NCBI GenBank assembly: GCA_032164245.1
Contig: JAVMKO010000001.1
Location: 16,901,603-16,965,602, forward strand
Length of the DNA: 64,000 bases
Direction of reading: 5' to 3'
From: Sternotherus odoratus
Taxonomy: Eukaryota; Chordata; Testudines; Kinosternidae
The position numbers and the translations under genes were made by a program. Shown here in pieces: positions 47,326 to 59,883 of this stretch; position 1 is the first letter of the stretch, and each line of letters starts with the position of its first letter. The notes under the pieces are model-generated. The model did no database searches and was not told where the DNA came from. It saw nothing but the letters and a program-made list of their open reading frames with translations.

Positions 47326-47530
47326 CAGGCAGTCCTTGGACTTGCGACACAATTAGTTCCTGAAAATTGTGTTGTAAATCGAAACTTCATAACTTGGAAC
47401 AACAATACACTCCATTGTGGGACCGAGCATCATAAGGTGGAAACCAGTTGTAAGTCAAATTGAGGCAAATTCAGAAACGTTGTAAGTGCTGTTCCTCATA
47501 AGTAGAATGTTGTTAATCGAGAACTGTCTG
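47326..47530. mobile_element. Tigger/pogo-like MITE, 205 bp, TA target
   Basis: The left end CAGGCAGTCCTTGGACTTGC and right end CGAGAACTGTCTG are inverted with mismatches. TA dinucleotides flank both sides (47324-47325 and 47531-47532). The interior is AT-rich and non-coding. The CAGGCAGTCCTCG terminus and TA target are those of Tigger-type elements. Confidence 0.8.
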
Positions 47531-47532
47531 TA

Positions 47533-47948
47533 CAAAGAAGGAGAAAAAATACAAACACCAATTAAAGCCATATTTTAAATTTAGAACAATCAGGAGATAA
47601 TACAGCAAAATATTCTCAATCCCAACCCTTGAGATATCAGTTTTGGAACCTTAACACAGATATCGGAAACACAAGTTTGATACTTTGTACACTATCTTTA
47701 GTAGAGATACATAAAATCTGCTTACTTTCCCTAATAGACATACTCTGTTTCTACCATTATCAATTCTATTTTAGTCAATTGTTTTACACTTCACTAAAAC
47801 TGTATTTACTTAATTTCAACAAGTATTGTTATTTACTTAATTTGTATTGTATTTACTTAATTTTAACAAGTTTGGTTTTTTTTGTAAGAATGGTGATTTA
47901 TTTGTCTTATTTTGGCATTTATGTTTACTGATCACAATCATGTATGTG
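47533..47948. other. AT-rich intergenic DNA
   Basis: The 100-codon open frame here lies in low-complexity AT-rich DNA and resembles nothing I recognise. Confidence 0.5.
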
Positions 47949-47949
47949 A

Positions 47950-48235
47950 CTCAGGGTATGTCTTCACCACCCGCTGGTTCGGCGGATAGTGATCGATCTT
48001 TTGACGAGTGATTTATCGCATCTCATCAAGATAAATTGATCACCAAAGGCACTCCTGTCAACTCCAGAACTCTAGGTCGCCGAGAGGCGCAAGATGGAGT
48101 TGATGGGGGAGACTGCTGCTGCCATGAGGACAGCAGGTAAGTTGGCCTAAGATGCACCAACTTCAGCTACGTTATTCATGTAGCTGAAGTTGCGTATCTT
48201 AGGTCGAACCCTCCCCCTAGTGTAGACCAGCCTCA
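47950..48235. mobile_element. palindromic DNA-transposon-like element
   Basis: GGGTATGTCTTCACCACCCG at the left and CTAGTGTAGACCAGCCTC at the right form imperfect inverted ends. An internal hairpin pairs CAACTTCAGCTACGTTATT with its inverse at 48172-48190. It is the same family as the outer parts at 4797-6021 and 59884-60010. Confidence 0.7.
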
Positions 48236-49324
48236 ATGACATTTGACTCCATCATTGCTATTAGTATCAGTCTTGGAAGCGCATTTATTTTTCTATGAAA
48301 TGTAAGTTATTTTACAGATATCATTAAAAATATAATTTGAAAATAAGCACCCTTCATCTACACAGTATCTAAAGTTATGTGTTTAGCTAATGTGTTTTTT
48401 GTTTTTTTTTAGACTGGCACTGCTAAAATGAGTACAAGCTGAATGTATATTCTCAAAGGATACTATTATTTGACTGTACTGCTTTAAATAATGAATGATG
48501 AAACACAATATGGTAATAAAAGTAATAACGATAATTATTCCAGCCAGGACAGCATAGGAATTTTAGAAGTCACTACTCAAAGAATTAAATTTAAGCATAA
48601 GAGAGAAATAGAAGTATGCCATGCACAGACCAGTCAAAAAAATAGTATAATAGTACTGCAATACTTCTTGAACTTTGAAAGAATACAATTACAGAGAATA
48701 TATGTGCATTGTGCATTTTGACAGGAAGTAGCAAGATAAAAACCTTTTGAAGGTGTATTAAATTGGTCATCCAAAAATTGAGGCTGCTAAAATCAAGAAG
48801 GGCTTTACTTTTGCCCGTCTCTCTTTTCCTCTTCATTTTCACAAGCCTTGGGTAAGCGCCTGCAGTTTTGTATGCTTGTACAAGTCAAACACAAATTTGC
48901 CATTCTCTAATGCTAGAGCCTGAGGTGTCTCGTCCAGCCCTACTTTCTAATCCACACTTCCACTTTCCTTTGTTCACATTTCATAACTGTCTACAGTAAT
49001 CACTGTTACCATAGCCAACCTTACGTAACATCAGTTTACAAGTGCTACCATACTAAAGATGAAAATGTCCTGAAAGCAGATCAAAGCTCACGGTTGCATT
49101 GAAAAATGTTTAAAACTAGTCACAAAAAATACTTGCATATTACAGGGTCTGATGCAAACTCACAAACACAAAGTAAAAAAATCAGAGTTGACACTTGCCA
49201 TCTGTTCTTAAATCACTGAGAAGCAATGCCGGGTGACTTAAGGACCGCATTTCCAATTGAATACTAACTTTCCTGGCTCTTGTGGACTTAGAATGTCAGT
49301 TAAAGTAGGGCGTCTATTTACACA
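48236..49324. other. intergenic DNA
   Basis: No gene or repeat recognised. Confidence 0.45.
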
Positions 49325-49600
49325 ATTTTAGGATATACCTACATGTAAAAATCTGCAGCTATGCCAATGTGGTACTTCAGCATAGACACTGCCTACGACA
49401 ACTGGAGGAGTTCTCCTGTCAGTGTAAGTAATCCACCTCTCCAAGAGGTAGTAGCTAGGTTGACAGAAGAATTCTTCTGTTGACCTAGCGGTGTCAACAC
49501 TGGGAGTTAGGTTAGTATAGCTATGGATTTTTCACACCCTTGAGAGGTGTAGCTATACTGATAAAAGTTCCTTGTGTAGACCAGGCCTTAGGGCCTCAAG
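49325..49600. mobile_element. DNA-transposon-like element
   Basis: Contains GATATACCTACATGTAAAAA, CCACCTCTCCAAGAGGTAGT, a GAAGAATTCTTC palindrome, a TAGTATAGCTATGGATTTTTC/GGTGTAGCTATACTG inverted pair and a GTGTAGACCAGGCCTTA end. Confidence 0.6.
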
Positions 49601-50075
49601 TTAATAGCATTTTTGCCAGACTTTTCTGTTATGGCTACGCAGCACATGAGTTACACTAGCTTAGATACATCACACTTTTATAGTTTTTTAACATGAAAGT
49701 ATGCTTCATGTTGTTAAATATACCAAAGAGCGAGTCTTTGCCCCAGAGAGCTTGTGATCAGCAAAACATCCACATCCACAACCAGATGGACGGGTGACTT
49801 AAATGCTTTTGTACTGGAGTTGTTCTAAATTGTGAACTTCTTTCTTGTTGGCAAGGTGGAAGAAGTGGACATCATTGTAGGGAGTTTTCAACTTCCTTAG
49901 GCTTAGTGGGACAAATTCAGAAAGTGAAGTGTAAGCGGGGCCTACTACATTTTAGTGAGTTGGTGTAAGTCTAAATGGGGTTGTCAAGGTAGGTGTAATC
50001 AGCATGCTGAGGGGACTGGAAAAGACTCCTAGATTTTTGTAAGGCTTGCCTTCATTAGACTTTTTTACCCTATGG

Positions 50076-50957
50076 TAGTGGTTCCCAAACTGGGGCTCAC
50101 AAAAAATGTTATAGGGGGTTCTCAGGAAAAAAAACCCCTAAAGGTGGACAGAGCTGTCCAAGGGGACCCTGCGCAGCATGGTGCCAGCAGCCCAGAGCCT
50201 TGGGGACTTCCAAGAACAAAGCAGATCAAAGCAAGCATATCTATCACCCTGAGGAGATTTAAACTTAGACTTTTTTTACAAAATAAAAAGGCAGATGGAT
50301 ATTTTTTGCTGTTTTTAAAATGAAATAGGCTGCTAGCATTGTTTTTTAAATTATTATGAAGAACAATTTAAGCTTTGTTGTAATGTTCATTGTTTTCCTG
50401 ACTGCTCAAGACCTGAATGCTTGTGTAGGAGGATTTCTTTGAGTTGGCTTCTTAAATACCTTAATTCAGTTTCACATCTGATACTCCTTGATTAAACATA
50501 GGAGCCAGAGGTGCCGGTATGGGGTGTTATGAGGGTCACATGCCACCCCCTGCATCTGCGCAACCCCCATGGGTCCTGCTCCATTTTTCTGTGCCCCCCC
50601 TTTTCCGGCAGTGGCCCCCCAAGCCCTGGGGCACCCCTTTTTCTATTTGCACCTCTAGTAGGAGCCTTGTCTTATAACAGGCTTAATCAAAAGGGATACA
50701 AGCTACAAAAGTGAGTTCCTGGAAGAATGTTGTCATTTTTATAATAAAAATATTATAATGATAAAGAATAATTAATAAATAGTGTGTAATAAGCATGTCA
50801 TAAAAACAAATTTTATATTTCCAAGATCACTGCTTTTCCAATATATGCTGAGGTAAGGGAGAAAATCCATGGAAATATTCATTTTTAGGAGCGGGTTCAC
50901 AAGACTTAAAATTTTAGTGAAAGGAGTTCCCGGTTCGTTAAAGTTTGGGAACCACTG
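50076..50957. mobile_element. non-autonomous hAT (GTGGTTCCCAAAC family) with near-perfect TSD
   Basis: The ends are TAGTGGTTCCCAAACTGGGG and AGTTTGGGAACCACTG. The flanks are CCCTATGG (50068-50075) and CCCTAGGG (50958-50965), 7 of 8. The interior is AT-rich and non-coding, and contains a nested hAT-like element at 50506-50657. Confidence 0.88.
50506..50657. mobile_element. 152-bp hAT-like element nested in another hAT
   Basis: The ends are CAGAGGTGCCGG and TTTGCACCTCTA. The flanks are ATAGGAGC (50498-50505) and GTAGGAGC (50658-50665), 7 of 8. It is younger than its host element. Confidence 0.85.
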
Positions 50958-50965
50958 CCCTAGGG

Positions 50966-52667
50966 TAAAAGAACAAGGTAAAGAAGAAATGCTTGTAGCC
51001 TGGATCAAACATCTATGAGGTTCCACACTCACATTTCATTAAATATCTGGAGTTAATTGATTAACTCAGTACAAAAGTCTAGAGTAGCTATAACGAGACT
51101 CATCTCTGAATTTGTCTTCTTGATATGTCAGTTATATCAACTTAGCCTCCTGTGCAGTCAGATTTGTTGCACTTGATTCTGCTGTTACACTGATGCAAAT
51201 TGTGGTAATTCCAGTTAAATCAAAGGATTTATGCTCCGTGAAAAGAGAATTGGGTTTATGGCATAAAATTCAGAAGTCATGTATTCAGTGAAGTTTATGT
51301 TACACCGTATTAAGTGGAAGTAAGTCTAGGAGTCTAATGTACAGGTTTGGAAGTAAGTATAAGTTGCACCAATTTACCCCTGGATTTGTCCTTCCCTTAA
51401 GGGGTGAAATGAAGCTGGGTAATCATTTGTAACCCAGTTTACTTTCTCTCATACACGAGGAATGAAATATACACCACTAAGTGTGTAGCATTTCAAAGGG
51501 CAGGGAGACACCAAAGAATGAAAAGATTTCCCCCTTTAACTCACTTCTGGAACTTCTCCTAATGTGCAAAGGGAAAGGCTGTGCTCAATTTGGGAATGTT
51601 TTGCCTCATAGGGAGGTGTTGAGGATTTCTATATGGAGATTAGGAAACAACATCGGAGGAAGAAGAGAAATTAAGATAAGAGCAAAATAACATTAATGTT
51701 ATTTTCTCTCTGGTGTATTGGACTTAGTTTTCTGTGTTGTTTCTCTCACTGGCTTCATCCCTGCATTAAAGATAACTTCTGTGCTGCGTCTGGGTGGGAC
51801 TGGATTGGCAGGAAACAATAGAGTAGCAGCTGTTCTCTGTATTTGCCATGGGTTTTCCGGTGTTGTTACAGGAAAGCCTCCTGACCTGAGTTTATAACCG
51901 AATATCTGATGGTTTGGTCATAGAGAAGAAACCAAAGTAAAGCTGTAAAGCATCCATCGACCCTGAGGTTTTTCAGAATCTAGATCTAAATTTTGCAGTT
52001 TGCCAAAAACTGGAGACGAACCCAGTCTCAAAGCATGATTCACGTTGCCTCTGAATCACCAGCTGCTGAACACTTTAAGTCCATTTTCTCTTGCTTCTGA
52101 TATAATTTTTGGACATTCTTACTGATTTTAAGTGGATTGATAGTAAAGTTAGTCATTCTGCCTTACAGGGGAGCATGAAAATACATTTATGTTGATTTTT
52201 TGTCCTTTGAATTTTGTCATGCTTTTGGTCTAAAGTGTTTATTTTCTTCACTTTGAAAGTATTTCCTTTTCTTTAACAAAAACATGTACAATTAAATTAT
52301 GTATCCAGAAATGGCTGTTTGTTAGAGCACAATTAGATAAGGAATTACTTAGTCCTCCTTCTTCTCAAACAATTGCCTAGCACGTTTTGTTAGGTGCTCT
52401 GATAACACTGATGGACTTAGGATAAAATTCTGAACAGAAGAGAATTTGTTCACATGCTGCTAGAAGTAGGTAGCAAAAACACTATCATTTTTACAAATAT
52501 TCACTCAGTTATTTTGAAATTATTTGTTTCAGCTAATTTCATAACCCTTTGTGTATTTATATGCTGATTTTAGTAGCAGGCATGTTTGTGCAACCATCAA
52601 ATTTTTACTGTAGAATGTTTGTGAAAAGTGAATTTCAAATTCCACAGTTGCACGTAGTCACACTATA
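50966..52667. other. intergenic DNA
   Basis: AT-rich, with no gene or repeat recognised. Confidence 0.45.
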
Positions 52668-52675
52668 GTCATAAG

Positions 52676-53389
52676 TAACCCTAAGTTTTTAATCACAAAT
52701 ATTTTTAGTAAAAGTTATGGGCAGGTCATGGGCAATAAACAAAAATTCACAGACCTTGACTTTCACTAAAAATATCCCTGACAAAAGCAGTGGTGGGTTC
52801 CCATTGCTGCTGGGGCTCCCACCGCTGTGGTGCATTCCCTTACCCCCAGGAAGGTGGTAGATGCAGAGGTCCTCCATGGCTCGCTGTGGCTGGACAGTTG
52901 CAGTGCCCCGCCCACCGTCTGGCAGGGGCGGCTCTCGGGTTTTTGCTGCCCCAAGCGCGGAAGTTCGGTGGCAGGCCTGCGGGAGGTTCACAGCTGCTGC
53001 AGATTTGCCGGCGTTTCTGTGGGAGATCCGCAGGTCCTGCGGCCTCGACGTCTCCACCCCCGAAATACAGCAGAATCCATGGCAGCTGCGGACCTCCAGC
53101 CGAAATGCCGCTGAAGATAGCCTGACTGTGCCCTGACAGGCCGCCTTCCTTCCCTCCCCCCCCCCCCCCGGTTTGGTCCCCCAGGCACACACTTGGAGCG
53201 CTGGTGCCTGGAGCCGGCCTTGGTGTCTAGACATCTGAGGGATTGGCCAGCCCTCTGCTGCCTGCCGTGGCTGGGCAGCAATGGAGTTCCCCCCACCAGG
53301 GAGGGGGCTGGGAGCTGCAGGGCAAAAATGTCATGGAGGTCAATGGAAGTCACGGATTCTGTGATCTCAGTGACATAATCGTAGCCTTA
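52676..53389. mobile_element. DNA element with perfect 8-bp TSD, host of a nested hAT
   Basis: The flanks are GTCATAAG at 52668-52675 and 53390-53397, identical. The ends are TAACCCTAAGTTTTTAATCAC and TGACATAATCGTAGCCTTA, weakly inverted. The left body carries the GGGCAATAAACAAAAATTCA block also found near 20535. The GC-rich open frames on both strands are compositional. Confidence 0.8.
52923..53222. mobile_element. nested non-autonomous hAT (CAGGGGCGGCTC family)
   Basis: The left end is CAGGGGCGGCTCTCGGG and the right end GGTGCCTGGAGCCGGCCTTG, inverted imperfectly. Flanks CCGTCTGG and GTGTCTAG match at 5 of 8. It is related to 4917-5891 through the GGCTC and GCTGCCCCAAG words. A C run of about 13 is at 53157-53169. 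Confidence 0.65.
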
Positions 53390-53397
53390 GTCATAAG

Positions 53398-54723
53398 CCA
53401 ATCAGAGAAAGATGTACCTTGTGGCGTGTGTCTAATCAACACAGATTGAGAACTGAAACAGATTATTCAGAAGTGGTTAGTTATGAGTATTTCATCTACA
53501 GGCCAACAATTATTCTTAGAAGTATTTGGCAAATAATTGAGTGGTGAATAAATGTTGAGAAAACCATGATCATTAGACAGTCCACAAGCAGAAGAAAACG
53601 CTAATTTTGTTTATTTTTTTAAAAAATTGGCTTTTTGGCCCACCTCTTGAAATGAATACTTGACATGTTTTGGCTGCTGGCCTACAAACACTAATGTCTT
53701 TGCTTAACTTTAAGAGCATGACTTCAGTGGAATTATTCTCATGCCTAAAGTTAAACATGTACAGGATGTTTTCAGGGCCTTAGAATAATATATGTGTGTA
53801 TAAAATGTCAGTGATGTAAAAGAGCCAACTACTAGTCTATCACAACTCTGTTAGGGGAGCTCTTCTGGACTACTGAATTATTACTAATGAGCACAGAGCT
53901 GACAACAAGCTGCATGTGACTTGAGTAGATGTTTCAGTTTTCTAAACAGTTGGGATTTGTCTTCCTCCTGACCATGAGCCCCATCATCAGCACGATTTTT
54001 CAGGCAAATGACCGATTATCCAGAAAGACCACTCATGACGGACATGGCCTCATTGGACCTTCAGCCCTTGCCTTTATAATGTGAGTTTTATAGTAATGTT
54101 CCTTAAACTCACAGTCACAGTCATAAAGCCCTGGGAAGAGACTCTGAAAATGTTATTAGAAGCTTGGACATAAAAGTTGAAATATTGTTTCATCATAATA
54201 TTTCTTCTTCCTGTTGAGTCAATAGAAAAAACCAAACTTGTTTGCAATATTCCTTGAGGTATATCTGTGTAGCAGCTGCAGTTGGGTCAATTTAGCTGAA
54301 CAAAAATCCAATTGGTTTGTTCTTGAAAATGAGATGAGTTTGTGAAAGGTTTAAAACAAACAAGTTGTTCTGAAAACATGTTTTAATTTTAATAACATGC
54401 TTCCGAAAGGTGTAAGAAGGATGCCTTTTGTATAAATAACATACACAGCCTACTTGTTCCCAGTTCTCCAAATATATAATATTAATTATAGTAGTATGAA
54501 TACACTGAATGGGGAATCAATAAATATTGACACATCTGGCTATCTGCCAGGGTAGGCAGCATTTAAAAAAAAATAAGCACAATTAAAAACATATAACCCA
54601 GCATCTGGCATTTTATAATAGAAAGTGAATCAATTGTAAGAAAACTTGAGTTGCCAATAGGCACTATTGCATTGTGATGAAAAATTAGTTCTCTTCAAAG
54701 GAACAGGGCTCATTTGAATTTGC
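53398..54723. other. intergenic DNA
   Basis: No gene or repeat recognised. Confidence 0.45.
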
Positions 54724-55455
54724 AGTGGTTCTCAAACTTTTTTTTTCTGCAGACCACTTGAAAATTGCTGACGGTCTTGGCGGACCACTTAATGAATGTC
54801 ATTTGCACCGTTAGCTAACTATTGTAAACTGCTTTGGATAAAAGCACCATTTAAAAAAACAATCCTTAATAATTAACATTTTTTTGTTCTACAAATAAAA
54901 ACACACAACTCATATTTTAATATCAGTAGTCTTACCTTTCTAATGCAATGGATGTGAACTCTCCCCACCCCTACTGTGGAAACCCCATACCTGGGGGTTG
55001 GGAAGAAGGGGTGTCTTGCCCTCTTTCCTCTGCTGTGGTAGCCCACAAGCTGGGTCTGGGAAGGAGGAGGGTCTCTCCTCGACCACAGCAACCACAGAGC
55101 TGAGGCTGGGAAGGAGGGGCTGTCGTCTCTCTCCGGCAGTCGCAGCCCTGGAGCTGGGAATAGTCGTCTCTTTCTCTGGCCGCCACAGCCCTGCATGTCC
55201 CAAATTCCCCCCACCCCCTCTTCTCACCCCTCTACTCCGTTTTCCCCGTCAAGATCACTACCTCACCTTACATGTGCGTCTTCTCCAGGGTCCAGGCACC
55301 TAATTAGTGGAGCCACCCCTGCATGGCTTCACTAATTAGGTGGGTGGTCCTTCATTCTCACATGTGCGGCTGCCCAGGCATGCACTTTAGAGGGAGCTAT
55401 GCACGGCTCACCTGAATGGAGCTTGCGGGCCACAGTTTAAGAACCTCGGCACTAG
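54724..55455. mobile_element. non-autonomous hAT (CAGTGGTTCTCAAAC family)
   Basis: The left end CAGTGGTTCTCAAACTTTTT is matched by the right end GGGCCACAGTTTAAGAACCTC. The centre (about 54960-55320) is GC-rich with tandem GGCTGGGAAGGAGGGGCTGTC-like units. No clear TSD. Confidence 0.75.
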
Positions 55456-56269
55456 AGGGTACATCCACTTGCTTGTCTTTGATTGTAAACTGGTCACGAA
55501 GTGCTAGATAAAATCTGCATAAGCATTTTCATTTTGCGTTTTCATTTTGCAGAAATTAAACAGTTTTTTTAATGAATCATGTTCAAATGTCACTGGGGAT
55601 TTTAAAGCAATTAAGTGCACTTGTATGAAGATGATTTATTTTTGCATTTAGGATTTAAGTATCCTATACTGGCACAGAATATTTGTACCCACTACTTTGC
55701 AGTCACAGTTTAGTGCACACAATATCCTTTGATTGTGGAACTGGGGAAAATATGGCAGCTATGTTATTTCTTGGCAGCTGGCAAAGAGACTAGTCTAATT
55801 TGGCCATCAAGAGGTCAATGCCAAAAACACAGGTCAATTTTCTTAAGTAAAGAGATTGCACTACCAATGAAATTTCGAATCAAATATGAATATTGTATCC
55901 TTACAGTTCAAGAACTAGGATGTGAGTCATACTGCTGAATCTGAAAGTCATAAAATTCAGCAAATGAATTTGCTTAGGAAAAAAATTCCCATGCTTTGGC
56001 ATGTGGAGCTCTTCCGGTTTCCTGCACAGAGCTGGTTAGTCATTGCTTAATGGCTCCTCCTCCTCCTCATTTCTAACTGCCTAATTGCCTTAAGGAAACT
56101 AACACATTAAATACCTGGTAATGTTACTTTTCAGCATAAGCAATTGCTATAAGGACGTTATGGGATGATATGGAAGCGGGGAAGGTCTGCATGAGCGTGA
56201 TGGAGAGGGGAGGCATTTCAACAAGTGAGTCTTCTAGACCCCAGACTTGTGCAGAATTGTCCAATACCA
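55456..56269. other. intergenic DNA
   Basis: No gene or repeat recognised. Confidence 0.45.
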
Positions 56270-56390
56270 ACACAGAATCATGGAAATGTAGGGCTGGAAG
56301 AGACCTCAAACGGTCATCCAGTACATCCCCCTGCACTGAGGCAGGACCAAGTACGTTTGTCCAGTCTGTTCTATGAAGAAATATTGCTAG
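56270..56390 (-). mobile_element. CR1 3' fragment
   Basis: AGAATCATGGAAATGTAGGG, CTGGAAGAGACCTCAAACGG, CCCCCTGCACTGAGGCAGGA form a CR1 3' region read in reverse complement. Confidence 0.7.
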
Positions 56391-56532
56391 GTACTGTAAA
56401 CAACTGCAACACCCAATGATGGTGAAGTTGATATCAGTCTTTGACTTCAGAAGACTCTGGATCAGGCCCTAGTGCATGCAAACTTGCTTGTCATAATGTG
56501 CCAGGCAGATGACTGCCATCTATTATCATTAT

Positions 56533-56820
56533 ATATGTCAAGAATCAGAGAGGTAGCCGTGTTAGTCTGGAATAGCAGAGGTAACAAAGAGTCCTGTGGC
56601 ACCTTAAAGACTAACTATAAAGTATAGAAGCATAAGCTTTCGTGGGCTAATACCCACTTCGTCGGATGCAAGCAGTGGAAGTGTCCAGGGGCAGGTATAG
56701 ATAAGTAGGCAAGAACCAGGTAGGAGGTAACAAGGTTAGTCCAATTAGGCTGAACCAGCTTGTTATCTCAAATCAGGGAGGGTGGGTTATTCTTCTAGCA
56801 GCTGAATAGGGGGTGTGAAC
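56533..56820 (-). mobile_element. PLE 3' end fragment
   Basis: AGAGGTAGCCGTGTTAGTCT, AGTCCTGTGGCACCTTAAAG, CATAAGCTTTCGTGGGCTAA and TCGGATGCAAGCAGTGGAAG are the reversed 3' end seen in the arms at 44700. It extends further inward (CAGCTTGTTATCTCAAATCA) than those arms. Confidence 0.8.
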
Positions 56821-58309
56821 ATTATATATGTGTGCACTTCTGTATGGCATATTAATTTTATATATTTGTTAAATAAAACCCTATATTAGAAGAGTTAATT
56901 AGGTTGCAAAGCACACAACATTGAGGAAATGCTTCATTTGTTTTCATCCCATTGTGAATACGCATTATGACTCCGTTTTTAATTCCGTGATCACGTATTA
57001 TATTTCCCCCAGGACACCTTACTCACGTGTGCATTTGCATCTTGAGCTGGATCTTGACCTTCTACCAAGTTTGGGTGTTGTTTGCATCCAGGGTTTTGGA
57101 TGAGTCCAATTTGTAGCCTGGACTCCACTGCAAGTTCACATCTAGCTTTCAGGAGCGTTCTGATCTGAGGTTTTGGTTTGGGTGCATTTCTGTTGCTCAT
57201 GTCTCATGATTTTATTAAAGGCGGCTTCCTTCCCCCACATTACTGTTGGTATATGAAGATCACACATTTTTTACTCCATGTAGGCTGCAAGAGGGAGCAA
57301 GAAATACTTTCTGCTTCCTACATGGCTTGTAGGCAGAAACATACAATATAATACTAGAACCAGCAGATATTTCACCCAGTTAGAAGTAAACAGTGCAAAA
57401 GCAGTTTTACTTGATTATATTTTTGAAAGAAACTAAAATAGACTTCTTACCGTTATCTGTACCACTCCTCCAACAACCTAAATGCTTTTATACTCCCAGT
57501 GGAAGTGAAGAAAAAGATTGGCACTAGATAGTTAAAAGCATCTAAATGTGTGTCTGAAGGAAAGCTTAGGAAATATTTTTACTTTAAAAATTGTAGGTTA
57601 TTTGTGTAAGTTCAACAGCATTTCACTTGACCCTGTTGCCTCTTTTCAAATGCCATTTCTAAGTGCACAGTTTGTGGCTTTAGCACAGGAGCTGTTGCTT
57701 TTTATAGATTTTACATGACATGTTTGGAACAGTTTTCAAGATTCACCCTTGTAGGGGAAGCAGGACAGTGCCAGGGATGGCAGCGGTTCCAAGGGGCTAG
57801 GTGTGGTAGGGGTATGTGACTGAAGAAATTTGCCTTTGAGGTTCACATTTTATTGAAACAAAATTTGCATTATTAGAGCTGGTGACTGGGAAAAAAAGGG
57901 TCATGGTAATGGTGGGGGGAGGGAATTGCAAAATTTTGCTTGTTTGTTGAAATTTAAAAATTCAGTTACACTTTGGACAATTTTGGAATATTTCAACTCA
58001 ATGTAGTTGGCAACAAAGACTTTATTTTAGGTCAACAGTTCTCAATCTTTCCCCATGTGGCTGAGCACTTCTTCAAATGGAGATATTTCCCATCTTCTCA
58101 TCTGTAACTATTGGTTATGTGAAAACTAGGACAATGTTCTAAAACTAAACTTCCTTTACTCCAATGGCAGAGGCTGCTTGGTTACATTCCCCTTTATTGT
58201 TTGTGCTGTTCATCTCCATGGTGTTCAAACCACGAGAGAACGTATAAAATGTATCTTGAACATCCAGCCCCATGGTGGACTTGAGGTATGGCAGTAGAGC
58301 ATAGCTTTA

Positions 58310-58341
<32 letters not shown>

Positions 58342-58847
58342 AAACTTCACATATATAAAACTTCAGCTGTGATTAAATATTTCTACATGAAGATGTTTAT
58401 AACTATCATATATCTGTTGGATTGGCCTATTAGTCAGTCAATTTTCTTACCCCTAACATATGTAGACAGTGCCTACATCTATATGTAAAATAGTTCTGAT
58501 TAAATTAAATACAAAGAGGAGTGAGGAAATGAATCTGGAGAGTTTGCCCTTTTAGTCAAACCTAAAATGGGAAATAAGGTGGGATGTCTGAGTGGGTTAG
58601 CAAAATAAAGACAGATGGCTTTGTGTAATGCTTTTAGTGCAATAGAGCATTTTGACATCTCTACCCTGTTCACTGATGCTAGATATTCTCCTGCCCATCC
58701 TACAAAATGCTAAGCAATATCTCCATTAACATAATTCTTGGAGAATCAGGCTTTACCTTTGCAGCTACTAGTTGTTATGGCGGCTGAATGCTTTGGCCGT
58801 AAAAGAATGACTGCTCATGTTGTTAAGTGTTGTTGAAACCCAGGATA
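56821..58847. other. intergenic DNA
   Basis: No gene recognised. A (GT)n/(AT)n microsatellite lies at 58310-58341. Confidence 0.5.
58310..58341. repeat. (GT)n(AT)n microsatellite
   Basis: About 11 GT units followed by an AT run. Confidence 0.9.
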
Positions 58848-59102
58848 TTAGACAAAGTGGGTGAGTTAATATCTTTTATTGGACCAACTTCTGTTGGTGA
58901 AAAAGACAAGATTTCAAGCTCTTCTTCAGGTCACAGGAGGCATGGGGGCAAGAGGAGTCACTGATTGCACACTCTTAGTTGTTACATACTGACCCACACT
59001 GGAACCCATATGGGTATCATCAAATGGTCATACTTGATGCAGACCACATTCTGAAAGAAATGTATCTTGAACCCCTTCTTCTGGCTGTCAAACACACTAA
59101 CC

Positions 59103-59564
59103 CAGGGGTGGGCAAGCTTTTTAGCTGGAGGACCACATGGGCATCACAAAATTGTATGGAGGTCCGGGTAGGGAAGCTGTGCCTCCCCAAACAGCCTAGT
59201 CCCACCCTATCCAACCCCCTCCCATTTTGCACTCCCTGATTGCCCCCCTCAGAATCTCCAACCCCTGGTCATTGTCCCCTGACCTCCCCTTCCAGAGATC
59301 CCCTAACCACCCTCCTGGACTCCACCCCCTATCTAAGCCCTGCCCCTTATCCAACCCCCCGGCCCCGGCTCCTTTACCATGCTGCTCAGAGCAGCAGCCT
59401 GGATGGAGCTAGACCCGCAGCCCTGCTTCCCAGAGCGCTGCCCACATGGCGACTTGGTTTTGGGGGAAAGCAGGGTGGGGAGAGGATCCAGGGGAGCTCA
59501 GGGTCTGGGCAGGATGGTCCCATGGGCCAGATGTGGCCTACGGGACATAGTTTTCCCAACCCTG
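59103..59564. mobile_element. hAT nested in PLE, 462 bp, 7/8 TSD
   Basis: CAGGGGTGGGCAAGCTTTTT and GACATAGTTTTCCCAACCCTG are the inverted ends. The flanks are CACTAACC (59095-59102) and CCCTAACC (59565-59572). Its interior matches the 1,048-bp element at 11950, with a shorter C-rich core. Confidence 0.88.
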
Positions 59565-59883
59565 CCCTAACCTCATCAAGATCGTCATCAGAAGCAAGCT
59601 CCAGGGCACCAACTCAAAATGACACAACACCTTGCCAGAACAACAGATGGAAAACCTGCAGTCATATTTCCACTGCACGATGATTGGTATTTCCCACAAC
59701 ACACCTTTCAGAATCCATGGGTGCTACACATGTACATCCCGTGCATCAAATGCTGTAATAACAAATGTGGGTGAAACCAGACAATCCCTATATGCTCAAA
59801 TGAACTCACACAGGAAAATGATAAAAAATCAGAACGCCCAATCACACCCATGGGTGAACATGTTTTGCAAAACCATCACTCTA

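Noticed and set aside
47629..47931. 100-codon frame rich in Tyr/Leu/Ile
   Set aside because: It arises in AT-rich low-complexity DNA with repeated TATTTACTTAATTT units. No family resemblance.
52689..53378. 181-codon and overlapping frames
   Set aside because: They lie in a nested pair of DNA elements with 8-bp duplications. Frames occur on both strands with no recognised domain.
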